Source: Chloroflexota bacterium (GTDB lineage: Bacteria > Chloroflexota > Anaerolineae > Anaerolineales > Anaerolineaceae). From it: a DNA stretch of 64,000 nt. Location of the stretch: the NCBI GenBank assembly GCA_029561345.1, contig JAKQJC010000034.1, positions 124,001 to 188,000 of the forward strand. Direction: 5' to 3'. Positions 55,624 to 64,000 of this stretch are shown here, one piece after another (the first letter of the stretch is position 1; each line of letters opens with the position of its first letter). The notes below the pieces were generated by a model that was not told the DNA's origin, did not search any database, and saw nothing but the letters and a program-made list of their open reading frames with translations. The translations under genes and the position numbers were made by a program.

Positions 55624-57639
55624 TCATTTGAGGTATTTTTCAAACCAGCCAGAGATGGCCTTCAGGCGGGTGATGCGCCGGTCGGTGCGGCCCATGCGCG
55701 AGAGGCCGTGGGGTTCATCGGGGAAGAGCACCAGCCCGGTTTCAACCCCCAGTTTTTTGAGGGCCACAAACACCTGAATGCCCTGCTCAGGATCGCAGCG
55801 CTGATCATTGAGGTTGTGAATCACCAGGGTGGGGGTTTTGGCATTGGCGATGTATTTCATCGGCGAACAGCGCCAGAGAATTTCAAGGTCTTCGTAGGGC
55901 GCTTTATTGCCAAAAATTTTCTGGAAGGACCAGTTAAAATCGCTGGAACCCCACATGCTGATGAGATTGCTGACGCTGCGCTGGGTGACAGCCGCTTTGA
56001 AGCGCGAGGTGTGCCCGATGATCCAGTTGGTCATATAGCCACCGTAAGATCCGCCGGTGACGCCCATGTTTTCGGTATCGATATAGGGTTTTCCGGCCAT
56101 CAGATCGGCAAAACACATCAGGTCTTCGTAGTCCACCGTGCCCCATTTGCCATCATAAATGGCGCGGGCGTGTTCCTCGCCGTAGCCCTGGCCGCCGCGC
56201 GGGTTGGAGAAATACACCACATAGTCCAGTGAGGCCAGGAAGTAAAACTCGTGCATGAAGAACCAGCCGTATTGGGTGAGAGGGCCGCCGTGAATTTCAA
56301 GAATGGAAGGATATTTTTTGGCAGGATCAAAATCGGGCGGGGTCATGATCCAGCCCTGCAGATCGTTGCCGGAGCTGCCCTTGAACCAGACTTCTTCCAC
56401 CTTCGAGAGATTGACCTCATCCAGCCAGGCGTTGAGGCGGGTGAGGCAGCGCGGCGCCTGCTGACCGCTCAGATCGACCAGCCAGATCTGGCCGGGGTCG
56501 GTCATGGTACCTTTCAGGCAGGCGGCGAACCGGCCGGCGGCATCCTGTGAGATATGCCCGACGGCAGCCTGGTCGCCAAAAACAGCCCGCAGTCCCGAAC
56601 CGTCCACGCAGATGGTGTAGAGGGTGTTGGCGCCGAGGCGGGTCACCTGGAAGATGAGGGATTGGCTGTCGGGAGCCCAGATAGGTGCCTGACCGGGCGC
56701 GCCGCCGATGTCGTTGATGGTGTAACCGCAGAGGTTGATATCCACATCGGCGGTGAGACAGTGAGCCGCCGCGCTGCCATCAGCCGGGACCAACCAGAGG
56801 CGGTCGTTCTTCCAGCTCTGATCCAGCCCTTCCTTGCCGATATAAGCGATCCATTTGCCATCCGGCGAGAAGGCTGTAAATCCCTTAGGGCCGGCCGGGG
56901 TGGGGATGAGGCGCTGTTCGCCGGTTTCCACATCCAGCACAAACAGATCCTGGCGGTCGCTGTCGAAATCGGGATCGGGCGTGCGGTTGGACACAAAAGC
57001 CACCTGTTTGCCGTCCGGCGACCAGCTCAGGTCGGATTCATCGTAAACGGCGGAATCGGTGAGCTGGCGGGCTGAACCATCGTGGGCATCCACCACCCAA
57101 ATATGAAAGCGTTCTTTGGGAAGGTAGCCTTCGCCATCCAGTTTAAAGTAAACGCGGTCAATATGGCGCGCTACAATGCCCAGTTCTTTTTTCTTGGGGT
57201 CACGCTCGCGTTCCAGCACTTCTTCGTCTTTTTTACGGAACTGCAGCAAAATCTGGCTGCCATCGGGTGACCAGGCAAAATCGCGGATTTCACCTTGCAA
57301 ACGGGTGAGCGGCTGGGCTTCGCCGCCATCTGCGGGAATGAGGAAAATCTGCGGCGATTCGGTTTCATCGGAGCTGCGCTTTGAAATGAAGGCAATTTGG
57401 CTGCCGTCGGGTGACCATTTGGGGCTGCCGTCTTTGTTTTTACCGGAGGTGAAGCGGCGGGGTTTGCCGCCAGCGGCTGGCGCCAGCCAAAGGTTGGAAA
57501 ATTTTTTCTCGTTATCGGCGTTCACCTGCTGCACAGCATAGATGACTTTCTGGCCATCGGGGGAAATTTGCGCAGAGGTGATGATCTCAAAGCGGTAAAG
57601 ATCTTCAAGCGTGATGCGGCGTTTCGCGTTTTCTGTCAT
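55624..57639 (-). CDS. S9-family prolyl oligopeptidase/acylaminoacyl peptidase
   Basis: 671 residues from ATG 57639 (MTENAKRRITLEDLYRFE) with AAGGAT upstream; the longer frame crosses a terminator into the next gene. An N-terminal WD40-like (TolB-type) propeller has repeated SPDGxxI units. The C-terminal alpha/beta-hydrolase domain has GGSYGGYM (Ser531), NDQRCDPEQ (Asp) and DEPHGLSR (His). No signal peptide: cytosolic degradation of short peptides or oxidised acyl peptides. Confidence 0.94.
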   Translation of the reverse strand: MTENAKRRITLEDLYRFEIITSAQISPDGQKVIYAVQQVNADNEKKFSNLWLAPAAGGKPRRFTSGKNKDGSPKWSPDGSQIAFISKRSSDETESPQIFLIPADGGEAQPLTRLQGEIRDFAWSPDGSQILLQFRKKDEEVLERERDPKKKELGIVARHIDRVYFKLDGEGYLPKERFHIWVVDAHDGSARQLTDSAVYDESDLSWSPDGKQVAFVSNRTPDPDFDSDRQDLFVLDVETGEQRLIPTPAGPKGFTAFSPDGKWIAYIGKEGLDQSWKNDRLWLVPADGSAAAHCLTADVDINLCGYTINDIGGAPGQAPIWAPDSQSLIFQVTRLGANTLYTICVDGSGLRAVFGDQAAVGHISQDAAGRFAACLKGTMTDPGQIWLVDLSGQQAPRCLTRLNAWLDEVNLSKVEEVWFKGSSGNDLQGWIMTPPDFDPAKKYPSILEIHGGPLTQYGWFFMHEFYFLASLDYVVYFSNPRGGQGYGEEHARAIYDGKWGTVDYEDLMCFADLMAGKPYIDTENMGVTGGSYGGYMTNWIIGHTSRFKAAVTQRSVSNLISMWGSSDFNWSFQKIFGNKAPYEDLEILWRCSPMKYIANAKTPTLVIHNLNDQRCDPEQGIQVFVALKKLGVETGLVLFPDEPHGLSRMGRTDRRITRLKAISGWFEKYLK

Positions 57640-57661
57640 GGGAAAATCCTTATGAAAAGAA

Positions 57662-57690
57662 AATCCCCTTCCGTTAACTGGAAGGGGATT
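57662..57690 (-). terminator. Terminator after gpmA
   Basis: 11-bp stem AATCCCCTTCC/GGAAGGGGATT (57662-57672 with 57680-57690); the minus strand continues TTCTTTTC. Confidence 0.85.
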
Positions 57691-57703
57691 CTGAACAGAA
57701 AAA

Positions 57704-58450
57704 TTACTTGGCCTTGCCCTGGTTCTTGACGGCTTCCTGGGCTCTGGCAATTTCATCGGCATCGCCGAGATAATAGTGGCGGATGGGCATGAAGTTGTCG
57801 TCCAGTTCGTACACCAGCGGCACACCGGTGGGGATGTTGAGTTCAATGATGTCTTCATCCGAAATGTTGTCGAGGTGTTTGACCAGAGAGCGCAGGCTGT
57901 TGCCGTGGGCCACGATCAAAATGCGCTGGCCTTCCTTGAGGGCCGGGATGACGGTGTCGTTCCAGAAGGGCAGGAAGCGGGCAACCGTGTCCTTGAGGCA
58001 TTCGGTGAGGGGCAGTTCTTCTTTGGTCAGGCCCTTGTAGCGGGGATCATGACCTGGGTAGCGGGGGTCTTCGGTTTCGAGGGCCGGGGGCTGCACATCG
58101 TAGCTGCGGCGCCAGATGTGAACCTGCTCATTGCCGAACTTGGCGGCGGTTTCGGCCTTGTTCAGCCCCTGGAGGGCGCCGTAATGGCGTTCGTTGAGGC
58201 GCCATGAGCGTGACTGGGGAATCCACATCAGGTCCATTTCATCGAGGGCCAGCCACAGGGTGCGGATGGCGCGCTTGAGGACGGAGGTGTAGGCGATGTC
58301 GAAAACAAAACCGGCTTCTTTCATCATCACGCCGGCTTTTTTGGCTTCTTCGATGCCTTTTTCTGAAAGATCCACATCGGTCCAACCGGTGAAACGGTTT
58401 TCTTTGTTCCAGATGCTTTCGCCATGGCGGAGTAAAACAACTTTATACAT
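57704..58450 (-). CDS. gpmA: 2,3-bisphosphoglycerate-dependent phosphoglycerate mutase
   Basis: 248 residues, the usual length. [10 protein letters not shown] holds the phospho-accepting His9, [12 protein letters not shown] is the substrate loop, and [11 protein letters not shown] has the second catalytic His. It interconverts 3- and 2-phosphoglycerate in glycolysis and gluconeogenesis. Confidence 0.97.
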   Translation of the reverse strand: MYKVVLLRHGESIWNKENRFTGWTDVDLSEKGIEEAKKAGVMMKEAGFVFDIAYTSVLKRAIRTLWLALDEMDLMWIPQSRSWRLNERHYGALQGLNKAETAAKFGNEQVHIWRRSYDVQPPALETEDPRYPGHDPRYKGLTKEELPLTECLKDTVARFLPFWNDTVIPALKEGQRILIVAHGNSLRSLVKHLDNISDEDIIELNIPTGVPLVYELDDNFMPIRHYYLGDADEIARAQEAVKNQGKAK

Positions 58451-58800
58451 GGTTCATTGCCTTTCATAAGATGGATTAACTGCCTGAGGCAGAATTATGA
58501 CAACAGCTTAATTGTATCGCCAATTGGTCCAGACGCAAAGAAAAAAGCGGCTTTTCTCCTGCTGAAGGAAAGAACCCTGGCCGCCTGTCATGACCGACAG
58601 CGGATTTCCATCACTAGCTTATAAAGGGATGGGTATGCTATCATTAAAATGTTATAGCTGTTCAGGTTTTTAGCACGGCCTTGAAAGAAGCGGCAGGGGG
58701 GAGGAAGGTTTTCCTGCGGTGAAGGATGCGTGATGGAGCAAAACCAGCGCAACAGCGGTCAACAGCCAAATTCAATACTTTAAACCCATGAAGGAGCCCT
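58451..58800. other. Divergent promoter region between gpmA and the aminotransferase
   Basis: 350 bp with no gene. A minus-strand promoter for gpmA reads TTGGCG (58518-58523), 18-bp spacer, CATAAT (58494-58499). For the plus strand an AT-rich stretch near 58620-58670 holds weak -10-like hexamers. No RNA gene or repeat recognised. Confidence 0.5.
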
Positions 58801-60129
58801 ATGAAAATCTTAAACGTTCCCGGTCCAAAGGCAAAGGCCATTATTGAACGCGATCACAAGGTGATTTCGCCCTCTTACCCGCGTGGTTACCCGTTTGTGA
58901 TGGATCACGGGCTTGGCTGCGAGGTGTGGGATGTGGACGGCAACCGGTTCCTCGATTTCATGGCTGGAATCGCGGTTGCTTCTACCGGCTACTGCAACCC
59001 TGAAGTGGTGAAGGCCATCCAGGAACAGGCCGCCAAGTTCATTCACATCTCTTCTGATTTCTATCACGAAAAATGGGTGGAACTGGGTGAAAAGCTGGAC
59101 GAGATTGCGCCTTTCAAGGATCCGGCGATCGCGTTTATGACCAATTCTGGCACGGAAAGCGTGGAAGCGGCGCTGAAACTGGCGCGCCACTACACCGGCC
59201 GCTCTGAATTCATCGGCTTCTTTGGCGCATTTCACGGGCGCACCATGGGAGCGGTTTCGCTCACTGCCAGCCGCGCGGCCTATCACCGCGGCTTCTTCCC
59301 CTTGTTGAGCGGCGTGGCCCATGTGCCCTTCCCCGACACCTATCACCCGATCCTGGCGCCGAATTATGCCGGCGAACCTTATGGCGAGACTGTGGTGCAT
59401 TACATTGAACATCAGGTGCTTGAACGCATCATCCCGACCGATCAAGTTGCGGGCATTCTGGTGGAACCCATCCAGGGTGAGGGCGGTTATGTGATGCCTG
59501 AAGCCAGCTTCTTCCCGGCGCTGCGCAAACTGTGCGATAAATACGGCATTCTTCTCATTGCTGATGAAGTGCAGTCGGGCATGGGCCGCACCGGTAAATG
59601 GTGGGCGATTGAGAATTTTGGCGTTGAGCCCGATATCATCACCACGGCCAAAGGCATTGCCTCAGGCATGCCGCTGGGCGCCATGGTGGCACGCAAGGAT
59701 ATCGTCAAATGGCCCAAGGGTTCGCATGGCAATACCTACGGCGGCAACCCTGTTTCCTGTGTGGCGGCCCTGGCCACCATCCACCTGCTGGAAACCGGCT
59801 TCATGGCCAATGCGGAAAAGGTGGGCGCCTTTGCCAAGAAGAAACTGGAAGAAATGGCCGCCCGCCATCCTTCCATTGGCCAGGTGCGCGGCATCGGCCT
59901 GATGCTGGGCGTGGAATTCGTCAAGAACCAGCAGACTCACGAGCCTGCGCCTGCTCTGCGCGATGATGTGGTGGACGCGGCGTTTGAACGCGGCCTGCTG
60001 ACCCTGGGCTGCAGCAAGAGCACCATCCGCATTTCACCGCCCCTGTGCATGTCCCAATCTGAAATGGAAGAAGGCCTGGCCATCTTCGATGAGGCCATCA
60101 CAGTGGCTGAAGAAAAGCATTTGAAATAA
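58801..60129 (+). CDS. Class III PLP-dependent aminotransferase
   Basis: 442 residues. The PLP lysine is Lys284 in TTAKGIASGMPLGAM; the glycine-rich NSGTESVEAALKLAR and LIADEVQSGMGRTG (Asp binding the pyridine N) are clear. Overall resemblance is to 4-aminobutyrate/acetylornithine aminotransferases; length favours GABA or ornithine/lysine-type enzymes. Substrate not determinable. AAGGAG precedes the ATG. Monocistronic. Confidence 0.93.
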   Translation: MKILNVPGPKAKAIIERDHKVISPSYPRGYPFVMDHGLGCEVWDVDGNRFLDFMAGIAVASTGYCNPEVVKAIQEQAAKFIHISSDFYHEKWVELGEKLDEIAPFKDPAIAFMTNSGTESVEAALKLARHYTGRSEFIGFFGAFHGRTMGAVSLTASRAAYHRGFFPLLSGVAHVPFPDTYHPILAPNYAGEPYGETVVHYIEHQVLERIIPTDQVAGILVEPIQGEGGYVMPEASFFPALRKLCDKYGILLIADEVQSGMGRTGKWWAIENFGVEPDIITTAKGIASGMPLGAMVARKDIVKWPKGSHGNTYGGNPVSCVAALATIHLLETGFMANAEKVGAFAKKKLEEMAARHPSIGQVRGIGLMLGVEFVKNQQTHEPAPALRDDVVDAAFERGLLTLGCSKSTIRISPPLCMSQSEMEEGLAIFDEAITVAEEKHLK

Positions 60130-60147
60130 GCTTTCTGTACCTCACAG

Positions 60148-60174
60148 CAGCCGGAAGAGTCGCTCTTCCGGCTG
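60148..60174 (+). terminator. Intrinsic terminator after the aminotransferase
   Basis: 12-bp stem CAGCCGGAAGAG/CTCTTCCGGCTG (60148-60159 with 60163-60174), then TTTGATT. Confidence 0.75.
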
Positions 60175-60213
60175 TTTGATTCAACGGGCTCATCCGGACC
60201 CTTTTTGCCGGAA

Positions 60214-60243
60214 TTGGAACAATCTGCCGGGTTGGGTTATAAT
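60214..60243 (+). promoter_or_regulatory. Promoter placing the transcript start at the histidine kinase ATG
   Basis: TTGGAA (60214-60219), 18-bp spacer, TATAAT (60238-60243). The expected start point, about seven bases on, is the A of the ATG at 60250. No ribosome-binding site is present. Confidence 0.6.
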
Positions 60244-60249
60244 TACCTC

Positions 60250-61818
60250 ATGTTACCTGATTTTCGTGTCCGCCAACGTGATTATCTGCTTGAAATATCC
60301 CGCGCCATTACCCAGGAGCTGGACCTTGACCAGCTTTTGGGGCGTATTCTGACCGTATCCATTGAAATGCTGGCCGGGCAGGCCGGCCTGATTGCTCTGC
60401 GCGAAGAGCGCGGGGTCTGGCGTGCGGCAGTATCGCAGAACATTCCGCAGCCCTTTTTGAGGGCTATTGAAACCTGGATGGCGCAGATTCCAGATGAAGA
60501 AGAGAGCGCCGTGCAGCAGATCACGGATATCAACTGGCGGCTGAACGAACTGACCTATGCCGCCAGCCTGGGCCTGCTCAACAGCGTGGGTTTGCCGCTG
60601 GTGGAAGGAAAACGGGTGATTGGCGCCATTTACATCTTCCGCGGTTACCCGGATATGTTCTCGGGCAACGACCGGGCCCTGCTGAGCAGCTTTGCCAACC
60701 AGGCAGCCATTGCCGTGCGCAATGCGCGCCTGTTCACCCAGGCCAACCAGGAGCGCCAACGGCTGAATGCCCTGCTCGATTCGGCGGCCGACGGCATTCT
60801 CATTTTGCGGGCCGACCATCACATTCAGCGAGCCAACCCGGCTTTCTGCCGGTTGATGGGCCTGCCGGCGGACAAAATTAATGAGAAACTGCACGATGAA
60901 ATCATCGTCTGGAACAGCCGACCGCAGGGCCTGACCCTGGAAGCAGCTGAAGCCGGCGGCTGGCCGCTGACGGCCAATGCCCACCTTTATGTGGAAGGGG
61001 ATCTGAAACGCAATGGGCAAACCGCCCTGCCGGTGGGCATCACCTATGCTCCGCTGCTCTCAGCAGAAGGCGGGCTGCTGAACATTATTGCCACTGTGCG
61101 CGACATCACGCGTTTCAGGCAGGCTGAAGAGATCAAGAGCACCTTCATTTCCATTGTTTCACATGAACTGAAAACCCCGGTGGCGTTGATCAAGGGCTAT
61201 GTCTCAACCCTGAGGCGCGAAGATGCAGAATGGGACCGCGCCATTGTAGCCGACAGCCTGGAGGTTATTGAAGAAGAGGCCGATCACTTGGCGGAGCTGA
61301 TTGAAAATCTGCTGGATGCGTCGCGCCTGCAGGCGGGCGGCTTTGCGATCAAGAAATGCGACGTCAACCTGGTGGAACTGGCGCGCTCGGTGGTTGAACG
61401 CCAGCAAACCCAGACCAGCGCACACACCATTGTGCTGGACATGCCGGAGAACATGCCGGTGATTCTGGCGGATGACACCCGGCTGAGGCAGGTGCTCATC
61501 AACCTGGTGGCCAACGCGGTCAAGTATTCCAGGGGCGGCGAGGTGCGCATCAGCGGGCAGGCGCTGCCCGACCAGGTGATCATTTGCGTCAGCGACCAGG
61601 GACCGGGCATTGCTCCGGGGGATATTCCGCATATTTTCGACCGCTTCTACCGGGCGCCCGAAGCCAGCCGGCGCACCAAAGGCACCGGCCTGGGGCTTTA
61701 CCTGGCGCGCGCCATCATTGAAGCGCACGGCGGCCGCATCTGGGTGGATCCGCGGCCGGGTGAAGGAGCGCGGGTGTGTTTTTCACTGCCGCGCATTGAG
61801 GAAGATGACCGGTTCTGA
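60250..61818 (+). CDS. Soluble sensor histidine kinase (GAF-PAS-HisKA-HATPase)
   Basis: 522 residues from ATG 60250; a TTG at 60205 lies upstream of the promoter. GAF ~20-165, PAS ~170-290 (LLDSAADGILILRADHHIQR), HisKA with phospho-His305 in SIVSHELKTPVALIKG, HATPase ~405-517 with N box LVANAVKYS, G1 DQGPGI and G2 GTGLGLYLAR. No membrane helix, so it senses an internal signal. No response regulator adjoins it. Convergent with the permease: the hexamer TGATCA (61816-61821) supplies both stop codons. Confidence 0.94.
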   Translation: MLPDFRVRQRDYLLEISRAITQELDLDQLLGRILTVSIEMLAGQAGLIALREERGVWRAAVSQNIPQPFLRAIETWMAQIPDEEESAVQQITDINWRLNELTYAASLGLLNSVGLPLVEGKRVIGAIYIFRGYPDMFSGNDRALLSSFANQAAIAVRNARLFTQANQERQRLNALLDSAADGILILRADHHIQRANPAFCRLMGLPADKINEKLHDEIIVWNSRPQGLTLEAAEAGGWPLTANAHLYVEGDLKRNGQTALPVGITYAPLLSAEGGLLNIIATVRDITRFRQAEEIKSTFISIVSHELKTPVALIKGYVSTLRREDAEWDRAIVADSLEVIEEEADHLAELIENLLDASRLQAGGFAIKKCDVNLVELARSVVERQQTQTSAHTIVLDMPENMPVILADDTRLRQVLINLVANAVKYSRGGEVRISGQALPDQVIICVSDQGPGIAPGDIPHIFDRFYRAPEASRRTKGTGLGLYLARAIIEAHGGRIWVDPRPGEGARVCFSLPRIEEDDRF

Positions 61819-62679
61819 TCAGGCGCGCTGCATGCGCTTTTCGAGCCATTTCACCAGCAACGACAGCATCAGGGTGAGCAGCAGGTACATGACAGCCAGG
61901 GTGGTATAGGCTTCGTTGAACTGAAAGGTCTGACCGGCGAACAGGCGGGCGGTCTGGGTCAGGTCGCGAATGGCCAGCACAGAAACCAGCGAAGAATCTT
62001 TGAGCATGGAAATAAAATCGTTGCCCAGGGCCGGCAGCACATTGCGGATGGCCTGGGGGAGAATGACATAGCGCATGGCCTGGGGGTAGCTGAGACCGAG
62101 GGCGCGGGCGGCTTCCATCTGGCCGCGCGGAATGGACTGGATGCCAGCGCGAAACACCTCGGCCAGAAAGGCGCCGTAGGTGATGGAAAGGGCAGCCACC
62201 GCGCGCACTTCCATGGGGATATCCTTGCTGTTCAGGGCTGAGAGCCATGCGATGCCGGCGGCGCTGCCCACGGCATTCAGCACGCTGACAAAGCCGCTGA
62301 CACCCACGAAAGCGATAAAGAAAATCAACACCAGCATGGGCACGCCGCGCACCACTTCCACGTAGAAAGTGGCGGCGTTTTGGGCGGCCACATTTTTGGA
62401 GAGACGGCCAATGCCGGTGAGGAGACCAAAGATCAGCGAAAGGGCAAAGGCACACACGCTGATGAGGGCGGTCATGGCCAGGCCGGCAGAGATGAAGCGG
62501 AAGGCCTGCTGGAAGGAGGGCTGGGTGGCCACCGAAAGCCCCACCGCCCCGGCCAGCAGCAAAATGGCAGCCAGCCACCAGGGGAAAGTGCGCACCCAGG
62601 CAGGCCAGAGAATCGCGGGTCTGCGCAGGGCCAGGGGAGGGCGGAGGGGGTGAGTGACGGGAGAGGTTGCTTTATACAT
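61819..62679 (-). CDS. Amino-acid ABC transporter permease (HisM/GlnP type)
   Basis: 286 residues from ATG 62679 with AAAGG upstream. Five or so membrane helices and the EAA loop EAARALGLSYPQAMRYVILPQA facing the cytoplasm. Partner of the binding protein encoded just upstream. The ATP-binding subunit is not nearby. Confidence 0.93.
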   Translation of the reverse strand: MYKATSPVTHPLRPPLALRRPAILWPAWVRTFPWWLAAILLLAGAVGLSVATQPSFQQAFRFISAGLAMTALISVCAFALSLIFGLLTGIGRLSKNVAAQNAATFYVEVVRGVPMLVLIFFIAFVGVSGFVSVLNAVGSAAGIAWLSALNSKDIPMEVRAVAALSITYGAFLAEVFRAGIQSIPRGQMEAARALGLSYPQAMRYVILPQAIRNVLPALGNDFISMLKDSSLVSVLAIRDLTQTARLFAGQTFQFNEAYTTLAVMYLLLTLMLSLLVKWLEKRMQRA

Positions 62680-62703
62680 GATTATGCCTTTCAAATATAA
62701 AGG

Positions 62704-62744
62704 CTCTGGGCTGGCCCGTATGATTCACACAGGCCAGCCCAGAG
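62704..62744 (-). terminator. Intercistronic hairpin between binding protein and permease
   Basis: 13-bp stem CTCTGGGCTGGCC/GGCCAGCCCAGAG (62704-62716 with 62732-62744), 15-nt loop, followed on the minus strand by CCTTTATATTTG. Likely partial terminator or stabiliser that keeps binding protein in excess over permease. Confidence 0.65.
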
Positions 62745-62752
62745 TTAAAAAA

Positions 62753-63634
62753 TCAGTTGGTGGTTTTGATGTCCGCGTTGGATATTTTGAAAGTGGGGCT
62801 GAAATAACGGGTGCTGAGCTTTTCGAGCGTGCCGTCTTTTTGCATGGCGGCCAGCGCCTGGTTGACCGGCGCCACCAGGGCGCTGCCTTTGGGGAAGACA
62901 AAGCCCAGTTCCTCGCCGGCGATGGCCGGGCCCATCAGTTCAAGGGCTTCGCCATTTTCGCCAAGATAGCCCATGCCAGCCACCTCGTCAATGATCACCG
63001 CATCGACGTCGCCGGTGATGAGAGCCTGGATGGCAAAGGGGAATTGTTCAAAGGCTTTAATGCGCGTTTCGGGCAGGATTTTGCGGGCGGCCTCGTAATT
63101 GGCGGTGTTGGCCTGGGTTCCCAGCACCCAGCTTTCGTTGGCGGCAAAGGTTTCGAGCGAGTTGAAGCGGGTTTCGCCTTTGCGCACCAGCAGGCGCTGC
63201 TGAATTTTGATGTATCCAGTGGAGAAATCGGCCTTTTGGGCGCGTTCGGCGGTGATGGTGATGCCATCGGCTGCCACGTCATACTGCCCGTCAGACACGG
63301 CCTGGATCATACCGTCCCAGGCCACCTCGACGAATTTAGGCGTGCAGTGCAGGCGGGTGCAAATTTCCGTCCAGGCGTCATAATCCCAGCCGCCAGCCTG
63401 TCCGGTGCTGACGAGGATGTAGTTGAAGGGCAGGTAGGCGTTTTCTACCGCAATGGTCACCTCGCGGCACTGCAGGTCCACGAGGGCGGTGCTGGCGCTG
63501 CCCAGGCAGCCCTGCGGTTCAGCGGCGGCGGGAGCCGCCGTGGAAGCGGCGTTGGATGGGGCGGTTGAGGGGGAAGTGCAGGCTGCCAGAAGGACAGCAG
63601 CGATCAGAAGAGAGATGAAAAGCCGGCGAGACAT
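62753..63634 (-). CDS. Amino-acid ABC transporter substrate-binding lipoprotein
   Basis: 293 residues. Lipobox LLAAC (Cys19). SBP_bac_3 fold: VTIAVENAYLPFNYI, WDYDAWTEICTRL, QYDVAADGITITAERAQKADFS and KIQQRLLVRKGE. Resembles binding proteins for polar or basic amino acids. First gene of the pair; the cognate ATPase lies elsewhere. Confidence 0.94.
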   Translation of the reverse strand: MSRRLFISLLIAAVLLAACTSPSTAPSNAASTAAPAAAEPQGCLGSASTALVDLQCREVTIAVENAYLPFNYILVSTGQAGGWDYDAWTEICTRLHCTPKFVEVAWDGMIQAVSDGQYDVAADGITITAERAQKADFSTGYIKIQQRLLVRKGETRFNSLETFAANESWVLGTQANTANYEAARKILPETRIKAFEQFPFAIQALITGDVDAVIIDEVAGMGYLGENGEALELMGPAIAGEELGFVFPKGSALVAPVNQALAAMQKDGTLEKLSTRYFSPTFKISNADIKTTN

Positions 63635-63850
63635 GTTGTTTTACTCCAGTTTTAAGCAGCAGAAATAGATCCGGAACAATCATAGAATTGTTTCCGCTCA
63701 GACAGCCAGAACAGTGGTCATGTAGGATACAATTGGGCGAAATAGGCCCACCTGGCTTGAGCGGCGGCGGCGGACTATTTCAGGCCCTGGAGAAGAACGG
63801 GGCTTTCTTGATACACCTCCTCTGACTTTCAGGTCAGAACAACAAAAAAA

Positions 63851-63871
63851 GCCTTCCATATGCTGGAAGGC
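63851..63871 (-). terminator. Terminator of the gene entering from the right
   Basis: 8-bp stem GCCTTCCA/TGGAAGGC (63851-63858 with 63864-63871), followed on the minus strand by seven U's. Confidence 0.85.
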
Positions 63872-63909
63872 CTGTTTGCATTTACTTTATGCCCGAAAAC
63901 GAATTTGGG

Positions 63910-64000
63910 TTAAGCAGAAATGCCCGTACCTTCCAATGGAAGACGGATATGCTTGGCGCCGCGCTTAGGATCGAGTTCGAGCAAGGGACAGTTTTGTAAC
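63910..64000 (-). CDS. C-terminal end of an unidentified protein (5' part outside window)
   Basis: The minus-strand frame from the right edge encodes about 29 residues with NCPLLELDPKRG and IRLPLEGTGISA before a TAA. It is followed by a good terminator, supporting a real gene end. The family could not be recognised from so little. Confidence 0.65.
   Translation of the reverse strand, partial: LQNCPLLELDPKRGAKHIRLPLEGTGISA

Noticed and set aside
57640-57858. Longer S9 peptidase start at 57858
   Set aside because: It would cross the gpmA terminator and overlap gpmA; ATG 57639 has a ribosome site and a family-like N-terminus.

Overview
This 64-kb window looks like a chromosomal segment of a Chloroflexota bacterium, most likely class Anaerolineae. 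That placement is inferred from gene style and is not a database result. Pointers are the many lipoproteins and surface proteins with Thr/Pro-rich linkers and tails, very large secreted proteins ending in a short aromatic/hydrophobic 'FLP/YLP' tail, a divergent MreB behind the F1-ATPase genes, and an extended ribosomal protein L31. Coding density is high on both strands. No rRNA, CRISPR array or prophage was seen.

Layout from left to right. Positions 1-2562 hold a phospho-signalling pair: a truncated VWA/FHA membrane protein and a PP2C phosphatase. Positions 2653-9330 (minus) form one operon: M42 aminopeptidase, atpA, atpG, atpD, atpC and an MreB-like protein, with a good promoter at the head but no Fo or delta genes. 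Positions 9431-12115 (minus) are yebC-ruvC-trmH-ruvA. A 1872-residue secreted protein follows (12340-17958), then an intact IS4-family element (18302-19486) with inverted repeats and target duplication. Next come an EamA-type transporter gene broken by one stop codon, corA with a long structured leader, tRNA-His, and small genes including a YbaK-type deacylase.

Positions 22891-26320 (minus) are tdk-hpt-CCA transferase-like-alpha/beta hydrolase. Positions 26547-27840 hold L31, L27 and L21. Positions 28079-38423 (minus) are largely cell-envelope genes: an M23-like multidomain secreted protein, a lytic transglycosylase, an LCP-like lipoprotein, a small lipoprotein and FtsK. Positions 38605-43138 hold a VOC protein, PPK2, a DUF4380-like protein, a decayed small membrane protein gene, and a peroxiredoxin-glutaredoxin fusion whose peroxidatic cysteine codon is TGA, i.e. 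a likely selenoprotein.

Positions 43290-51321 (plus) are envelope, lipoprotein and hydrolase genes. Positions 51381-58450 (minus) hold another large secreted protein, a rhodanese, an S9 peptidase and phosphoglycerate mutase. The right end has a class III aminotransferase, a probably leaderless histidine kinase, and an amino-acid ABC transporter binding protein and permease without the ATPase.

The strongest leads are: (1) the TGA (Sec) peroxiredoxin-glutaredoxin fusion at 42386-43138; (2) L31 fused to a domain resembling the C-terminal domain of the RNA polymerase alpha subunit; (3) a shared C-terminal tail on three large exported proteins, suggesting a sorting signal; and (4) a long structured leader upstream of corA.
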